DNA from: Tieghemostelium lacteum
Lineage: Eukaryota; Evosea; Eumycetozoa; Dictyosteliales; Raperosteliaceae
Direction: 5' to 3'
DNA: 64,000 nt
NCBI GenBank assembly: GCA_001606155.1
Contig: LODT01000011.1
Location: 620,001 to 684,000, forward strand
The notes under the pieces: model-generated
Told to the model about the DNA's origin: nothing
What the model saw: only the letters and a program-made list of their open reading frames with translations
Database searches by the model: none
Made by a program: the position numbers and the translations under genes
In this document: in pieces, positions 42,630 through 53,693 of the stretch
Numbering within the stretch: position 1 is the stretch's first letter
Layout: every line of letters begins with the position of its first letter

Positions 42630-45549
42630 TTAATCATCAGAAGAATAATCAGAATCTTCAGAATGTTCTTCATCTGAATATCCATCATCATTTTCATAAT
42701 CAACATCTTCAGCTTTAAATGGAGTTTCTTCATCATCATCAGCATCAAGACCATTTTTGAATTTTTTAGTCATATCATCTGTTGATACAAATACTGGTTT
42801 TTCTTGTGAAAGAATTTCATCATCACTATCAGATTTTGATTTGTTTGTGGTTGTAGTAGTGGTGGTGGTAGTTTTAGCAGGAGGTGTAACTTCTCTAGCT
42901 TGTGGTCCTTTATCATTAGCAAAAACAAAAGTTGCAATATCTTTACAAGCTTTTGCTAATTTTTTATCAAGTGATTCTAGTTTCTCCATTTCATGGAAAT
43001 GTTTCCATTTGGAGAGTTCATTGATACTGATGGCATCTCTTTTGTGTTTTGGAACTCTGTTGGATGGTGCACATTTACAACTGAGCATATCGTGTGTATC
43101 ACAAATAGTATCTTCCTTTAGAGTAAAAATATCTTTAAGATCTCTAGTTTCAAATGCTGGTGAATTATTAGAGTCACCTTCAACGACACTAGTTGACAAT
43201 GCAACCTTTGTCAATTGTCTCTGATAGATTTTCTCTTCTATTGTGCCAGTTGTCAATAGACGATATATTGAAACTACTTTTTTCTGACCTTCTCTCCAGA
43301 CTCTTGCCATTGCTTGTGCATCATTAGCTGGATTCCAATCAGAATCAAAAAGAATTAAATGATTGCCTCCAATAAGATTCAAACCAACACCACCTGCTCT
43401 GGAACTGAGAAGGAAGACAAACTCTGGTCTAGTTGGATCATTAAAGATATCAACATTCTTTTGTCTACTTTCTTGTTTAAGTGAACCATCTAACTGAAGG
43501 AACTCATATTTTCTAGTTCTGCACATGACTGCAAGAACCTCAAGAGTTTGAGTGTAATTAGATACAATTACAACACGATCTTTAGAAGTTGCACGTATTT
43601 CACTTAGTAATCTATCTACAAATAAAAGTTTACTAGAGTATTGTGGTTGGAATATTTTGGGATTCCATTCTTTAGGGAAGAGACTGAGAGTGGATTGATT
43701 GAGTTCAGTTGGATTCTCTTTATCAGGTAGATAAACTAACTCTACACAATTTGAAAGTTTTTTAAGTGTAGTTATAAGAGGTAGGGCACCAGATGTCGAT
43801 GCAAATGAACCTTCCTTTACACTGTGTATAAGATGTTTATAGATACTAGTTTGAAGCGGAGTAAGTTTACAAACAACGATGTACTCAATCTTTGGTGGTA
43901 GATATTGAGTGTTGATTACTGCAGTTCTACGAAGAATGAATTGTGATGTCAAACGAGTCAACTCCAATGATCTTTCTTTACCCAATCTCTTTTCTTCGTC
44001 CGATGCTTCAGGGTTTCTGCTAGAAACAATAGGAGTATCATAAACATGTTTAAAAGTTGTAACATTTTTCAAAACACCTGGATTTACAAAATCAACCATT
44101 GCATAAAACTCTGTAAGATCATTCTGAATTGGTGTACCTGAGAGAATAACTCTTCTGGTAGTTGGAATACTTGCAACTGCTTTGGTTGTCTTAATCTCTG
44201 CATTCTTCAGTCTGTGACCTTCATCACAAACTACCAATCCAATAGTTGGAATCTTACAAATCTCATCACAATAGATTCTCAATTGGTCATAAGAGATTAC
44301 TAACACATCAGCTTTACCAAACTGCAATTCTGAGAGCTTAGCTCTACCCAATTTTGTAGAACTACCTATTGCAACGGGTATAATACCATCACCAAGCCAC
44401 TTTTTCAATTCTTTACACCAATTACCAACTAAGGAAGTTGGTGCTACAATTACTGCTTTTCTAGCTGCTGGTTCACCAGAAGGCGACTGTTTGAGAAGTG
44501 TCCATAAAATAGTAATAGCCTGAATAGTCTTTCCCAAACCCATATCATCTGCCAATATACAACCATTTCCTTTAAATCCACCTTTTAATCCCATTAGACA
44601 ATCAAACATAAACTGAACTCCTTCTTTCTGATGAGGACGAAGTTTCTTTGCCAAAAGTGGGTCAATGACACATGCAATCTTCTCATTACTTGTATCAATA
44701 GGTTGATACAAAACAATTGCATCTTTGGCATAAGGTGAATGCAATGGTTTTGTAAGTTTTTTTTGTTTTTCCAGTCCTTTATAAGGAACTATAAAACCTT
44801 TAGGTCTACGTGCTGCTGCCAATATATATGTTGCCTTCTTTTCTTGTTTCTCTTTTTTCTTCTTTGCTATAATCTCATCAGTCTTTAGGAATATACTACC
44901 GTTCTTATATTCCTCTTCATTGACTTGAATAATCAATTTTACCCATTTATTACCAATATTCATTGAAAAGTCCTCATTAAAATATACTTCCTTCTTTTTA
45001 ATCAATACTTTTTGACCTTCCTCAGGATCATTTTCACCCATTCTAGTTAAACCTGTTTTACCAATTTGTTTACCTTCTAAATTAAATATAATTGCATTTT
45101 CATAAGAAACTTCTAAAATTGCTATATTCCCAAAAATTATAGATATTAATATCAATATTGAGTGCAATAAATTCTAAATCTATTTACATACCAGTTCCTT
45201 CTTCACCAACTTTTTGAGTATTTTTATATTTAATCAAGAAATACATAAATGGTGAAGTTGAATTCATAAATACATTCTTTCCTTTTTTAGTTTCTTCTTT
45301 TCCGCCACCTTCAGTTGTACCATTTTCACTATTATTTTCAGATTTTTCTTCTTCTGATAAAAGAGCATCTTCTACTTTTTTATTAATTTGATATAGTTGT
45401 AAATGATTGATAACTGGTTCCGCAACTTTCTTCTTTCTACCAGGACCTTTTGGTGCAGGTATAGATTCAGCTACTACACCAAGCTCAGGTAAATCTAATT
45501 TAACTTTTTTTTGTTCATATTTAAATGATGGTGTTAAGGATCTTTTCAT
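42630..45549 (-). CDS. rad54b: RAD54B-type SNF2 DNA translocase
   Basis: RAD54-family motor that remodels DNA with RAD51 in homologous recombination. Exons 45192-45549 and 42630-45121 join (ACT G|CA ATT) into 949 residues. The N-terminal part (FMYFLIKYKN, LEVSYENAIIFNLEGKQIG) matches the RAD54B-specific region that RAD54 lacks. Motor motifs are intact: LRPHQKEGVQFMFDC, ADDMGLGKTIQ (Lys near 317), VAPTSLVGNW, VVCDEGHRLKN, LSGTPIQND, FLLSSRAGGVGLNL and AQAMARVWREGQKK. The Cys motif CDTHDMLSCKC and an acidic C-terminal tail (DDDEETPF, repeated Asp/Glu/Ser) follow. It is divergent from the ISWI-like gene with about 250 bases between starts. Nuclear, expected active. Confidence 0.93.
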
Positions 45550-45800
45550 ATTAGTTTGTTGTTATTTTTGAGTACTACTCAAAAAATTGAAAAAAGACAA
45601 AAACTTCATTTTTTTTTAAAATTTCTAAGAAAAAATTATTGTCACTGAGAAATCACAACCAAGTTACCTAATTTTATCTTTTTATATTATATATTTATAC
45701 CTTTGTCCCCTTTTTCATAGGTAAAATCTATCAATTTGGGAAATTTTCAGATATTTTTGATTTTTTCTTATTTAGTTTCCACAATCAATTACTTATAAAA

Positions 45801-47468
45801 ATGGATAGTATTCAAGTTTCAGATAAAGAATATGAGGAATTAACACCAGCTCTATCAGAAGAATCTTTTCAACATCTATTGGGGCAAATTGATATAATTT
45901 CACAGTCTTTAACATCAAATAATAATAACAATAATAATGTATTTACTCATCATCCAGAATTTATTCAAAATGGTATAATGAGAGATTACCAAATTGAAGG
46001 ATTGAATTGGTTGATTAAAATGAATGAATGTGGTATCAATGGTATTTTGGCTGATGAGTTAGGATTAGGGAAGACTCTGCAGATAATATCATTGTTGGCA
46101 TATTTAAATGAGTGTAAAGGTATAAAAGGACCACATTTAATTATTGTTCCTTTATCTACTGTTCATAATTGGTTAAAAGAATTGAATAAATGGTACCTAA
46201 AAGCAAGGGTCATTAAATATCAAGGTGACAAAACCACAAGAGATTCGCTTAAAAAGGAAATACAATTGGGTCAATTTGATATATGTTTAACAACCTATGA
46301 ATGTTCAATTCAAGATGCATCATTTCTCATTAGAGTACCATGGGTCTACATGATCCTTGGCGAAGGTTTTCCTATTAACAATTTAAACTCAAAACGTACA
46401 AAAGCTCTAATGTCATATAAATCACAATTTAGACTCTTAAGTAGTGGATCACCTTTAATGGTATGTATATATCATCTCATTAATTTATGTATACATTTAT
46501 TAACCCTAAAATGATTAAAAAAGAATGATTTACAAGAAGCATTGGCACTTTGTTATTTCTTGATACCAAATATATGTACATCATCAGAGGAATTTAATGA
46601 ATGGTTTGGTACTAAAGATAATGAAAATCAACATGAGATGGTTGAGAAATTACATAAAGTAATGAAACCATTTATAATGAGAAGGTTAAAGTCTCAAATT
46701 GAGAAATCTATACCACCCAAGAATACAACAGTTTTACATGCAGATTTAACACTTATGCAATCAGAATTGTATAAAAATCTATTAGCAAAATATAAAGAAT
46801 TGTTTCCTAATGGTTTATCAAGTCAGAATGGTTCAGATCAAAACTTTATTAACCTGTGTATGCAATTGAGAAAAGTTTGTAATCACCCATATCTATTTGG
46901 TGTGGAACCTGAGCCAAAAATCAATGGTGAACATTTGATTACAAATTCTGGAAAGATGATGGTTCTAGATAACCTTTTAAGAGCACTAAAAGAACAAGAT
47001 AGAAAGGTACTAATATTTACACAAATGTCCAAAATGATGGAGATCATTGACAGATATATGAAATTTAGAAATTATAAATCTCACAAATTGGATGGTTCTA
47101 CTGATTTTCATAGTAGAGAGGCAATGGTAAAATCTTTTAATGAAGAGAGTTCGGATTATTTTGCATTTGTTCTAACAACTAGGGCTGGTGGTCTAGGTCT
47201 TAGATTTGAGAATACCAACACTGTTATCTTTTATGACTCGGATTGGAATCCAATATTGGATTTAATGGCAGAGGATAGAGTCCATTATATAGGCCAAACA
47301 TTACCAGTTCATATCTATCGTCTAACATGTAAACATACTATCGAAGAAATTATCCTGCAAAGATCAGAATTAAAATCACAAATACCAATGAATGTAAATG
47401 AAGTACTCTCACCTACCAATGAAGATTTAGAAAAGATTCTAAAAATCTCAGAAATACATTTAAATTAA
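45801..47468 (+). CDS. ISWI-like SNF2 protein with lost catalytic motifs (predicted pseudo-ATPase)
   Basis: Exons 45801-46460 and 46524-47468 join in frame at GSPLM-NDLQEAL into 534 residues. Alignment by eye to ISWI is continuous from MRDYQIEGLNWL to the end of lobe 2 (LTTRAGGLGLRFENTNTVIF, DSDWNPILD). Motif I is nearly intact (ADELGLGKT, Lys91). Motif II, D-E-A-H-R-I-K-N in ISWI, reads G-E-G-F-P-I-N-N at 187-194, so the catalytic Asp and the His are gone. Motif III T-G-T-P-L-Q-N-N is S-G-S-P-L-M-N-D. Motif VI has lost the Gln and its second arginine (H-Y-I-G-Q; Tyr475). The C-terminal HAND-SANT-SLIDE module is absent. Yet the frame is fully open across both exons, so this looks like a maintained, catalytically dead paralogue, possibly a regulatory subunit or decoy. 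A very recent pseudogene is less likely. Confidence 0.88.
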
Positions 47469-47622
47469 ATTAATATAATTAATTACTGAATTTTATTTTA
47501 CCAGAAATTTCCATATTTTTTTATCTTGCGATATTCATTTTTAAAATTTAAATTTTTGCATTTGCAACACACAATCAAATCTAATATAAGATATTTTTTA
47601 AAATAACAATCTGTAATTAATT

Positions 47623-49272
47623 ATGGTAGTAGAAGAATCTGAAAGTTTTTATAAAGAGTTTAGTGAAAAGATATTAGAGAAACGTAAATCTAAAGCCAAA
47701 GTTATATTCTTTTGTTTAGTTGGAAGTCACTCTTTTAATTTAAATGTTGAAACTAGTGATAAGGATTACTTTGGTGTGTTTTTAGCTGATATTGAAGATG
47801 TATTATCAGGTAACATGAATACAATGGTAATGGATGATCACGATCCTGATTATGTATTATTCGAAGCAGAGAGATTTTGTGAACTTTTATATAAAGGTAA
47901 TCCAAAGTTGGTAGAACCACTATTTGTAAATCATTATTGTTATACTGCTCCAGAATGGTTGGAGATCTATAGACAGAGACAAAAGTTCATTAGTCAATCG
48001 GTGTGTTATCATTATATTAGTTATTCAAAATCACAGTTGGGTGACGCTAGAAAAGCTGATACTTCAGAGAACTCAAATCTAAATAGTAACCATTCACAAT
48101 TTAAGAAATTATATCACACTATTCGTCTGTTGGAGGAAACTAAACGAATGTTGAAAGGACAAGAACCATTGGTGTTCTTGCAAGGTGATATCAGAGAGAA
48201 GATTATGAATATACGTATGGGTAGATGTGATTTCAATGAAACTCTAAAAGAGATTGATCAACTGTTTATCGAGACTGAAAGTACATTAGCAACTGTAAAA
48301 GAAACTAATTCTCTACCAAGATCATGTAATATACAGTTACTTAGCAGTTGGTTAGTAAATATTAGATTAAATCACATTAAATCTCTTGATCAAACTGATT
48401 TATTCTCTGAAGATCAATTGGTATTAAAAAATGAAAATAAGTTAGACATTGTAAGCAAGTGTGAACAATTGATGAAAAATTATAGTATAGATGGTAAATT
48501 ACTGTTCTTGTCTGAGTCTGGAAGTAAACTACACGGACTGAGATCAGAAAACAAATCAAATGATTGGATTGGTGTATATGTTTCAAAGACTAGTCAATAT
48601 GTATCATTATATCCTGATCCTAATAGAGTGGATCTAAATACAATTAGAGATGTAACCAAATCAAAATTGGAAGTTACAGTAGACCAATCAACACTTCAAA
48701 GAGATACCTATGTCAATGGTATTCAATTATTTGAGATTTCTTATTTCTTATCGCTTTTAGCTAGTGGTAATCACAGAGCTGTTGAAGTTGTATTACCATT
48801 ACCAAACAATAGTAATATAGTACAATTACAAAGTGAAGCTTGGAAATCATTAATGTCACTCAATGGTCAATATCTTCAAACTAACCTTATTCATCATTGT
48901 TGGGGTGTATCCCAAGGACAATTGGCAAAATCCAAGGCAATGGTTGACAAGGATTTCCAACAATCTAGAATTAACCTATCTCATGCTTGGAGACTTGTCA
49001 ACAGATCTGAACAAGTCCTAGACCACAATCAATACTCACTAGTACCAAATGAAAATGAGTTCCAACAAATTCTCAATATTAGAGATTCTGACAGTATGTC
49101 TAAAGAACAATTTACCATTTTACAAAAACAATGTGCTGATCAAATTCAGTCAGTCTCCAACAAACTCTCCAAACTCTCTATTTCCAGTGTAAAAGAAAAG
49201 AAACTCTCTGAACAATCTCTAAAACAACTCTACAAAACTTGGTTAATTAAATTAAGAAAATCTTATCTTTAA
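47623..49272 (+). CDS. Tandem RlaP-type nucleotidyltransferase-fold protein
   Basis: 549 residues, one exon. The N-terminal half is like the predicted nucleotidyltransferases of the RNA-repair (RlaP, PF10127) type: CLVGSHSFNLNVETSDKDYFGV has the G34-S35 and the Asp46-x-Asp48 metal pair, followed by DYVLFEAERFCELLYKGNP and LVEPLFV. The second half repeats the plan: SESGSKLHGL (G300-S301), then S-N-D-W-I-G-V where the metal pair is lost, FEISYFLSLLASGNHRAVEVVL and a parallel helical tail (SQGQLAKSK against SYSKSQLGDARK). So an ancient duplication left one probably active and one degenerate domain. Bacterial relatives sit in RNA ligase operons. What the amoeba enzyme transfers, and to what, is unknown. 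No signal or membrane segment. Confidence 0.82.
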   Translation: MVVEESESFYKEFSEKILEKRKSKAKVIFFCLVGSHSFNLNVETSDKDYFGVFLADIEDVLSGNMNTMVMDDHDPDYVLFEAERFCELLYKGNPKLVEPLFVNHYCYTAPEWLEIYRQRQKFISQSVCYHYISYSKSQLGDARKADTSENSNLNSNHSQFKKLYHTIRLLEETKRMLKGQEPLVFLQGDIREKIMNIRMGRCDFNETLKEIDQLFIETESTLATVKETNSLPRSCNIQLLSSWLVNIRLNHIKSLDQTDLFSEDQLVLKNENKLDIVSKCEQLMKNYSIDGKLLFLSESGSKLHGLRSENKSNDWIGVYVSKTSQYVSLYPDPNRVDLNTIRDVTKSKLEVTVDQSTLQRDTYVNGIQLFEISYFLSLLASGNHRAVEVVLPLPNNSNIVQLQSEAWKSLMSLNGQYLQTNLIHHCWGVSQGQLAKSKAMVDKDFQQSRINLSHAWRLVNRSEQVLDHNQYSLVPNENEFQQILNIRDSDSMSKEQFTILQKQCADQIQSVSNKLSKLSISSVKEKKLSEQSLKQLYKTWLIKLRKSYL

Positions 49273-49542
49273 ATACCAAAAATATGTAAATAAATAGAAA
49301 CAATATTAAACAAATTAAACAGTACACATTAATGATATTGTATTTTTTTTTATAATCTATATTATTTTGTATTTATTTTAATTAAAAAAAAAAAAGGTTA
49401 ACTGGTTGTTTGAAGACCAGGTAATCAAAAAAAAAAAAATAAATATAAAATTAATAGATATCGATATAATTTAAAATATAGAGGAATTATTAGTATTATT
49501 TACAGGAGGAAATTTATTTGTGGTAGAGTAAATTTAGTTAGT

Positions 49543-50189
49543 CTAGTTATAGTTTTCACTGCTGTAGTTGTTGTTGTTGTTGTTGTCACTGCTGTAGTTG
49601 TTGTTGTCGCTGCTGTAGTTGTTATTATTGTAGTCGTTGTAATAACAGTTATTGTAATTGTACCAGTTGTCAAAATAAGAGGCTTGTAATAAACAGGCCA
49701 ATGTAATGATGGTTGCAATCATAGTTAATGCATACATGATGGTACTGATAATACCCAAAACTCTGGCAGATTTATTTGGAGAACGACCAAACTAATATTA
49801 CAAATAATAAATTATATTAATTAGTATTTTAATTAATTAAAAATTAAATAAATAATACATACGGCTGGACCACAGATCCATAACAATGGTACAAAGAAAC
49901 CTAGAATAAAGAAGATGGTGGCATGAGTTGGGTTATCAAAGAAAGAACATTTTTTACCACAAGCTGGTTCACCTCCTGCAATAATGTATTGTGGTTGTGG
50001 TTGGTAGTAACCTTGTGGTTGTTGTTGTGGTACATAGACATATTGTGGTTGGTATTGTGGGGGTTGTTGTTGTGGTTGTTGTTGTTGTTGTTGTGGTACA
50101 TAAACATATTGAATGTTTGGTTGTTGTGGTTGAATTGGTTGTTGACCAATTAATGGTTGACTTTCTTCATTTTTTGATTCGTATGCCAT
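49543..50189 (-). CDS. Pro/Gln-rich small membrane protein with two C-terminal spans
   Basis: Exons 49863-50189 and 49543-49791 join in frame (GPA-FGRSPN) into 191 residues. Residues 15-70 are Gln/Pro/Tyr-rich (repeats of YVYVPQQQ), a common cytosolic or adhesive linker. A Gly/Cys segment (GGEPACGKKCSFFDNPTHA) precedes a hydrophobic span (ATIFFILGFFVPLLWICG) and a second (VLGIISTIMYALTMIATIITLACLL). The tail is Asn/Tyr/Ser-rich with repeated NNYSSD units. This layout of a proline-rich cytosolic arm and two close helices resembles small endosomal or vesicle membrane proteins of dictyostelids; I do not recognise a named family. Antisense leucine- and valine-rich frames over 49923-50209 are shadows of the CAA repeats. 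Confidence 0.75.
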
Positions 50190-50835
50190 GGTTATATTTA
50201 AAGGGTTAATTATTGATGTAAAATTGGAAATTGATTATACAAAAAAAAAAAAAATTTGTAGTGAAATAGAAAGAGTTTCTTTATTTTTTGAGAAGATTCT
50301 TTAATGCGCCAGGTGTCATCTTTTAAAATTTTTTTTCTAAGCAAAAAGCAAATTCCTCCGACTTTATATATTTTATTACTCAAATGATTAACTCATTTTT
50401 TAATTCTTTTATTTATTCACCCCTATCCTATGTAAAATTTTAAAATATTTTGGTTCTGTGAATGGATTTGAATTAATTTAAAAAAAACCCCAAACTAAAA
50501 AGGGTTATCTCTTTAGATTTAAACCAATTAATCAATAAACACTCAGGGTGATTTTATTGAAATTCAATATTTTAACACTAATATTGCCAGTCGCTATTGA
50601 TTATTAATAACATTTGTTAATCTTTTTGTTAGGAGTGATCATTCAAATAAATTCACTAACCTAGAGTAAAAACTGAAAACAGAGTGGTTTTTTAAAAGGA
50701 TAAAAATAACTTTAGTTCTATATCATATTCATCTTTCTATAAACAAAAATATGTTTAAAATTTAAAAAACTATTTATATAAATAATTTTATTTTTTCACT
50801 TGTATTCATCATACAAACTATTATCAAAAACAACA
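50190..50835. other. Divergent promoter region before the cytochrome P450
   Basis: 646 bases, A/T-rich, with an A run near 50240 and several short GTGAATGG- and TTTAAA-like words. No open frame, RNA gene or strong inverted repeat was found. Confidence 0.4.
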
Positions 50836-52365
50836 ATGAATATAATATATTTATTAATATTTGTATTTATAATTTATTTATTTAAATCATTTGTAAGTGC
50901 AATGAATTATCTTTTTACAATTTTGATAAATATCTGTTATTAATAAATATATATATAAATTTAGATTGAAAAAAACAAAAAATATGATAATTTAAAAGCA
51001 CCATTAGCTTTACCAATTATAGGCCATTTACATTTATTGGGTGGTGAACCTATACATTTAGCATTGATGAAAATGATACCTACCTATGGAAATAATTTCA
51101 AGTTGTGGGTTGGAGATCATCTAACACTATTTGTATCAGAACCTGAAATGCTTCGTGAAATATTTGTAAAGAATTTTAATAATTTTGTGAATAGACATCG
51201 AACACCAGTTATGCAATGGGCTTCCAGTGGCTTTATAGGGTTAACTGGTGGTGATCACGAATACTGGATTGAAAACAAGAATTTGGTGGTATCTTCATTT
51301 TCTAATCAAAAAATTAGAAAAATCACACACATTATCGAGAGTCAAGTTCAAAAGTTTGTTGATGTACTTGGTGAGTATGCAGATCAGTCAATGGAACTCA
51401 ATCCAAGACAATTATGTCAAAAGTATACATTGAATGTTATTTTCAATTATATATATTCCAAAGAGTTACCCTATGATGAAGATTTACATACCGGAACTTC
51501 TAAACTACATAAACTTTTAAAGGCGATGGACGATTGTTTTGTTATTAGTGGTTCTTTGTCAGTAGCTGATATGTTTCATTTTTTGGCACCTTTTAGATTG
51601 GCTTATCTCTATTATTGGAGAAATGAAGAAACTATATTAAAGAACTATATTAAAGAGATCTATGAAGATCATTTGAATACAATCGATAGAGAGAATCCAA
51701 GAGATTTAATGGATAGCTTTATATGTCAATTGGATATCACTAAACCAGATCAAGTCAATAGAATATTGGTATTGGGAATGGAATTGATGGCTGTTGGAAG
51801 TGAGACTACGAGTTCAACAATGGAATGGTTTATATTACTCATGGCAAATCACCCTGAAATTCAAGAGAAGATCTATGCTGAATTAAAATCAGTTCAAGAT
51901 TCTCAACCTGGTGGGCTGTGTATTGCCAATCGTTCTCAAACACCCTATCTAAATGCAGCCATTAAAGAATGTCAAAGATACAAACCAACAGGTCCATTTA
52001 ATATTCCTAGAACTACCAAGGAGGATATTCAAATAAATGATCTATTCATTCCAAAAGGTACTCAAATACTCCATTTCCACTATGCAATGATGTACAATGA
52101 ACAGAATTTTATGAGCCCTACCGAATTCATTCCAGAGAGATTCATCAATGACAATCACTCCCATGTATTCCATCCATTCTCTCTAGGTAGTAGAAATTGT
52201 ATTGGACAAAGTCTTGCAACTGATGAAATCTATTTGGTATTGGTTAAGTTACTACATTCCTATAAAATCATGTTACCTGATGGTATTTCAAAATTAGATG
52301 AAACTGAACAACCTGGAATGACATTCAAACCAAAAGAATTCAACATTAAAATTGTATCTAGATGA
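50836..52365 (+). CDS. Cytochrome P450 monooxygenase
   Basis: Haem-thiolate monooxygenase of the endoplasmic reticulum, likely in secondary or lipid metabolism. Exon 1 (50836-50892) encodes only the membrane anchor, 19 hydrophobic residues starting MNIIYLLIFVFIIYL. Exon 2 (50965-52365) supplies the rest; 485 residues in total. Motifs are the proline-rich hinge (LPIIGHLHLLGG), I-helix MAVGSETTSST, K-helix E-C-Q-R, PERF and the haem loop FSLGSRNCIGQ with Cys431. The anchor-then-intron layout is familiar from dictyostelid P450 genes. Family number cannot be set without comparison; a CYP508-like clan is my guess. It needs a P450 reductase encoded elsewhere. Confidence 0.93.
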
Positions 52366-52676
52366 TAATTTAAAAAACTTTTGTTTTGCTTAATAAAGTA
52401 CTTAAAATGCGTTCAACTGACTGTTCAACAAATACACATCTAGATGTGTTTTTAATATCTTTTCACATGTTGTAATGAACAACAGTTGATAATAAATAGA
52501 TATTATTCACTTTTTTGGAGTTTGACCCGAATCATTTTGAAAAGTTTTTTTTTATAACGGAAAAGTGCAACGGGGTTTGGACAACTTTGAAAAACACATA
52601 TTTATTTCGGTACAACCCAATTTACATTATTTAAAAAAAAAAATAATTTTTTTTTCTCTTAAACACCTATCCCAAA
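52366..52676. other. Intergenic region with a 16-bp palindrome
   Basis: 311 bases between the P450 and a secreted-protein gene. A perfect palindrome lies at 52434-52449 and T/A runs near 52630-52655 mark the next promoter. Confidence 0.45.
52434..52449. repeat. Perfect 16-bp palindrome
   Basis: ACACATCTAGATGTGT is its own reverse complement. It sits about 70 bases after the P450 stop codon, inside its likely 3' UTR, and about 230 bases before the next start. Confidence 0.8.
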
Positions 52677-53216
52677 ATGATCAAATTATCAACTATTTAT
52701 AAATTTTTATGTATTATACTAGTTTTACAATGTAGCAAAGCCTATGTATTACAACAATATAAAGATATGGTATATTGGCAGACAATGGCAGAGAGTCAAT
52801 TTGCACAGACTCTATTTTTTACTTTTGAAAACGATGAAATTGCTTACTTTAGATTCACCAATGACGACAATTCAACCTCTACTGTAGTTACAAACTTAGA
52901 TCTTTATATTGACTCTAAAGGTCAAGCTGAGAAATGTGAAGTTTACCTCTCATTTGATGGTTTGGCAAATAAAAACGATCATAAGATTTCTGGTTTATCA
53001 ACTCCATTTAATTTCACAGCTTGTTATCAAGATATGGTGTATATGACCATTCAAATGGAGAACCCATTATTCAGTGGCGATATTCAAATTACTATAACAC
53101 CTGTAACCAATAGCACTAAATGTGTCTATAAAGATGTTAGTTCTACTTCCACTTTATCAATTAACATGATTTTCACTTTTATTCTTGGTTTTATAGTAAT
53201 ACTATTTAACTTTTAA
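52677..53216 (+). CDS. Secreted, probably GPI-anchored orphan protein
   Basis: 179 residues, one exon. The N-terminus has a signal peptide (IYKFLCIILVLQCSKA) and the C-terminus a hydrophobic tail (LSINMIFTFILGFIVILFNF) preceded by small Ser/Thr residues, which together suggest a GPI anchor; a simple membrane anchor is the alternative. Between them lies a beta-rich ectodomain with four cysteines and N-glycosylation sites (NST, NFT, NST). It resembles no family I know. The similarity in plan to other small dictyostelid surface proteins suggests a role in adhesion or sheath formation, but this is inference. Confidence 0.75.
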   Translation: MIKLSTIYKFLCIILVLQCSKAYVLQQYKDMVYWQTMAESQFAQTLFFTFENDEIAYFRFTNDDNSTSTVVTNLDLYIDSKGQAEKCEVYLSFDGLANKNDHKISGLSTPFNFTACYQDMVYMTIQMENPLFSGDIQITITPVTNSTKCVYKDVSSTSTLSINMIFTFILGFIVILFNF

Positions 53217-53693
53217 AATAAATGTAATATCTCTAAATTAAACCGCCAAAAACAAAAAAAATAATCTATTTTTAAATTTATTTGTATTATCTCTTATTAT
53301 TCAGAATTTTATAAAGGAACAAATAAAGAAACTCCATTTCTTCCAACAGTATATTTATAAGAATAATTTAATCAATATAATAATTTAAAGAATAGTGGTA
53401 CATGTGTGTATTTAAAAAAAATAAAAAATTACTATTAAATGTAGTTTCCCTATTTTTGTAATTTTAATTATTTATTTTATTTGGGTAATATAATTGAATA
53501 TAAGGCTAGTTAAATTGTTACCTATGAAATTTTGGCAATGTAATCCACAATTAAATGTGTGAATAAAGAATACACTTTTAAAATTTTTTACAACAACACA
53601 CATGTACATTAAATATATATTACAACTACTACTATATTACTATAAATTTATATTTTATAATGTTTTTCTTTTATAATTCATTACAACTTTGAA
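53217..53693. other. Intergenic region with a spaced 12-bp inverted repeat
   Basis: 477 bases. GTACATGTGTGT at 53398-53409 recurs as its reverse complement at 53596-53607, about 190 bases apart. No target-site duplication or coding capacity is evident, so I do not call a transposon. The rest is A/T-rich. Confidence 0.4.

Noticed and set aside
42757-43224. Plus-strand frame opposite RAD54B
   Set aside because: It is antisense to a well-aligned exon and has no independent motif.
49923-50209. Leucine/valine-rich plus-strand frames
   Set aside because: They are the antisense of CAA/CCA repeats in the Pro/Gln-rich membrane protein.
53398-53607. Miniature inverted-repeat transposon
   Set aside because: Only 12-bp inverted repeats are present, with no target-site duplication and no second copy in the window.
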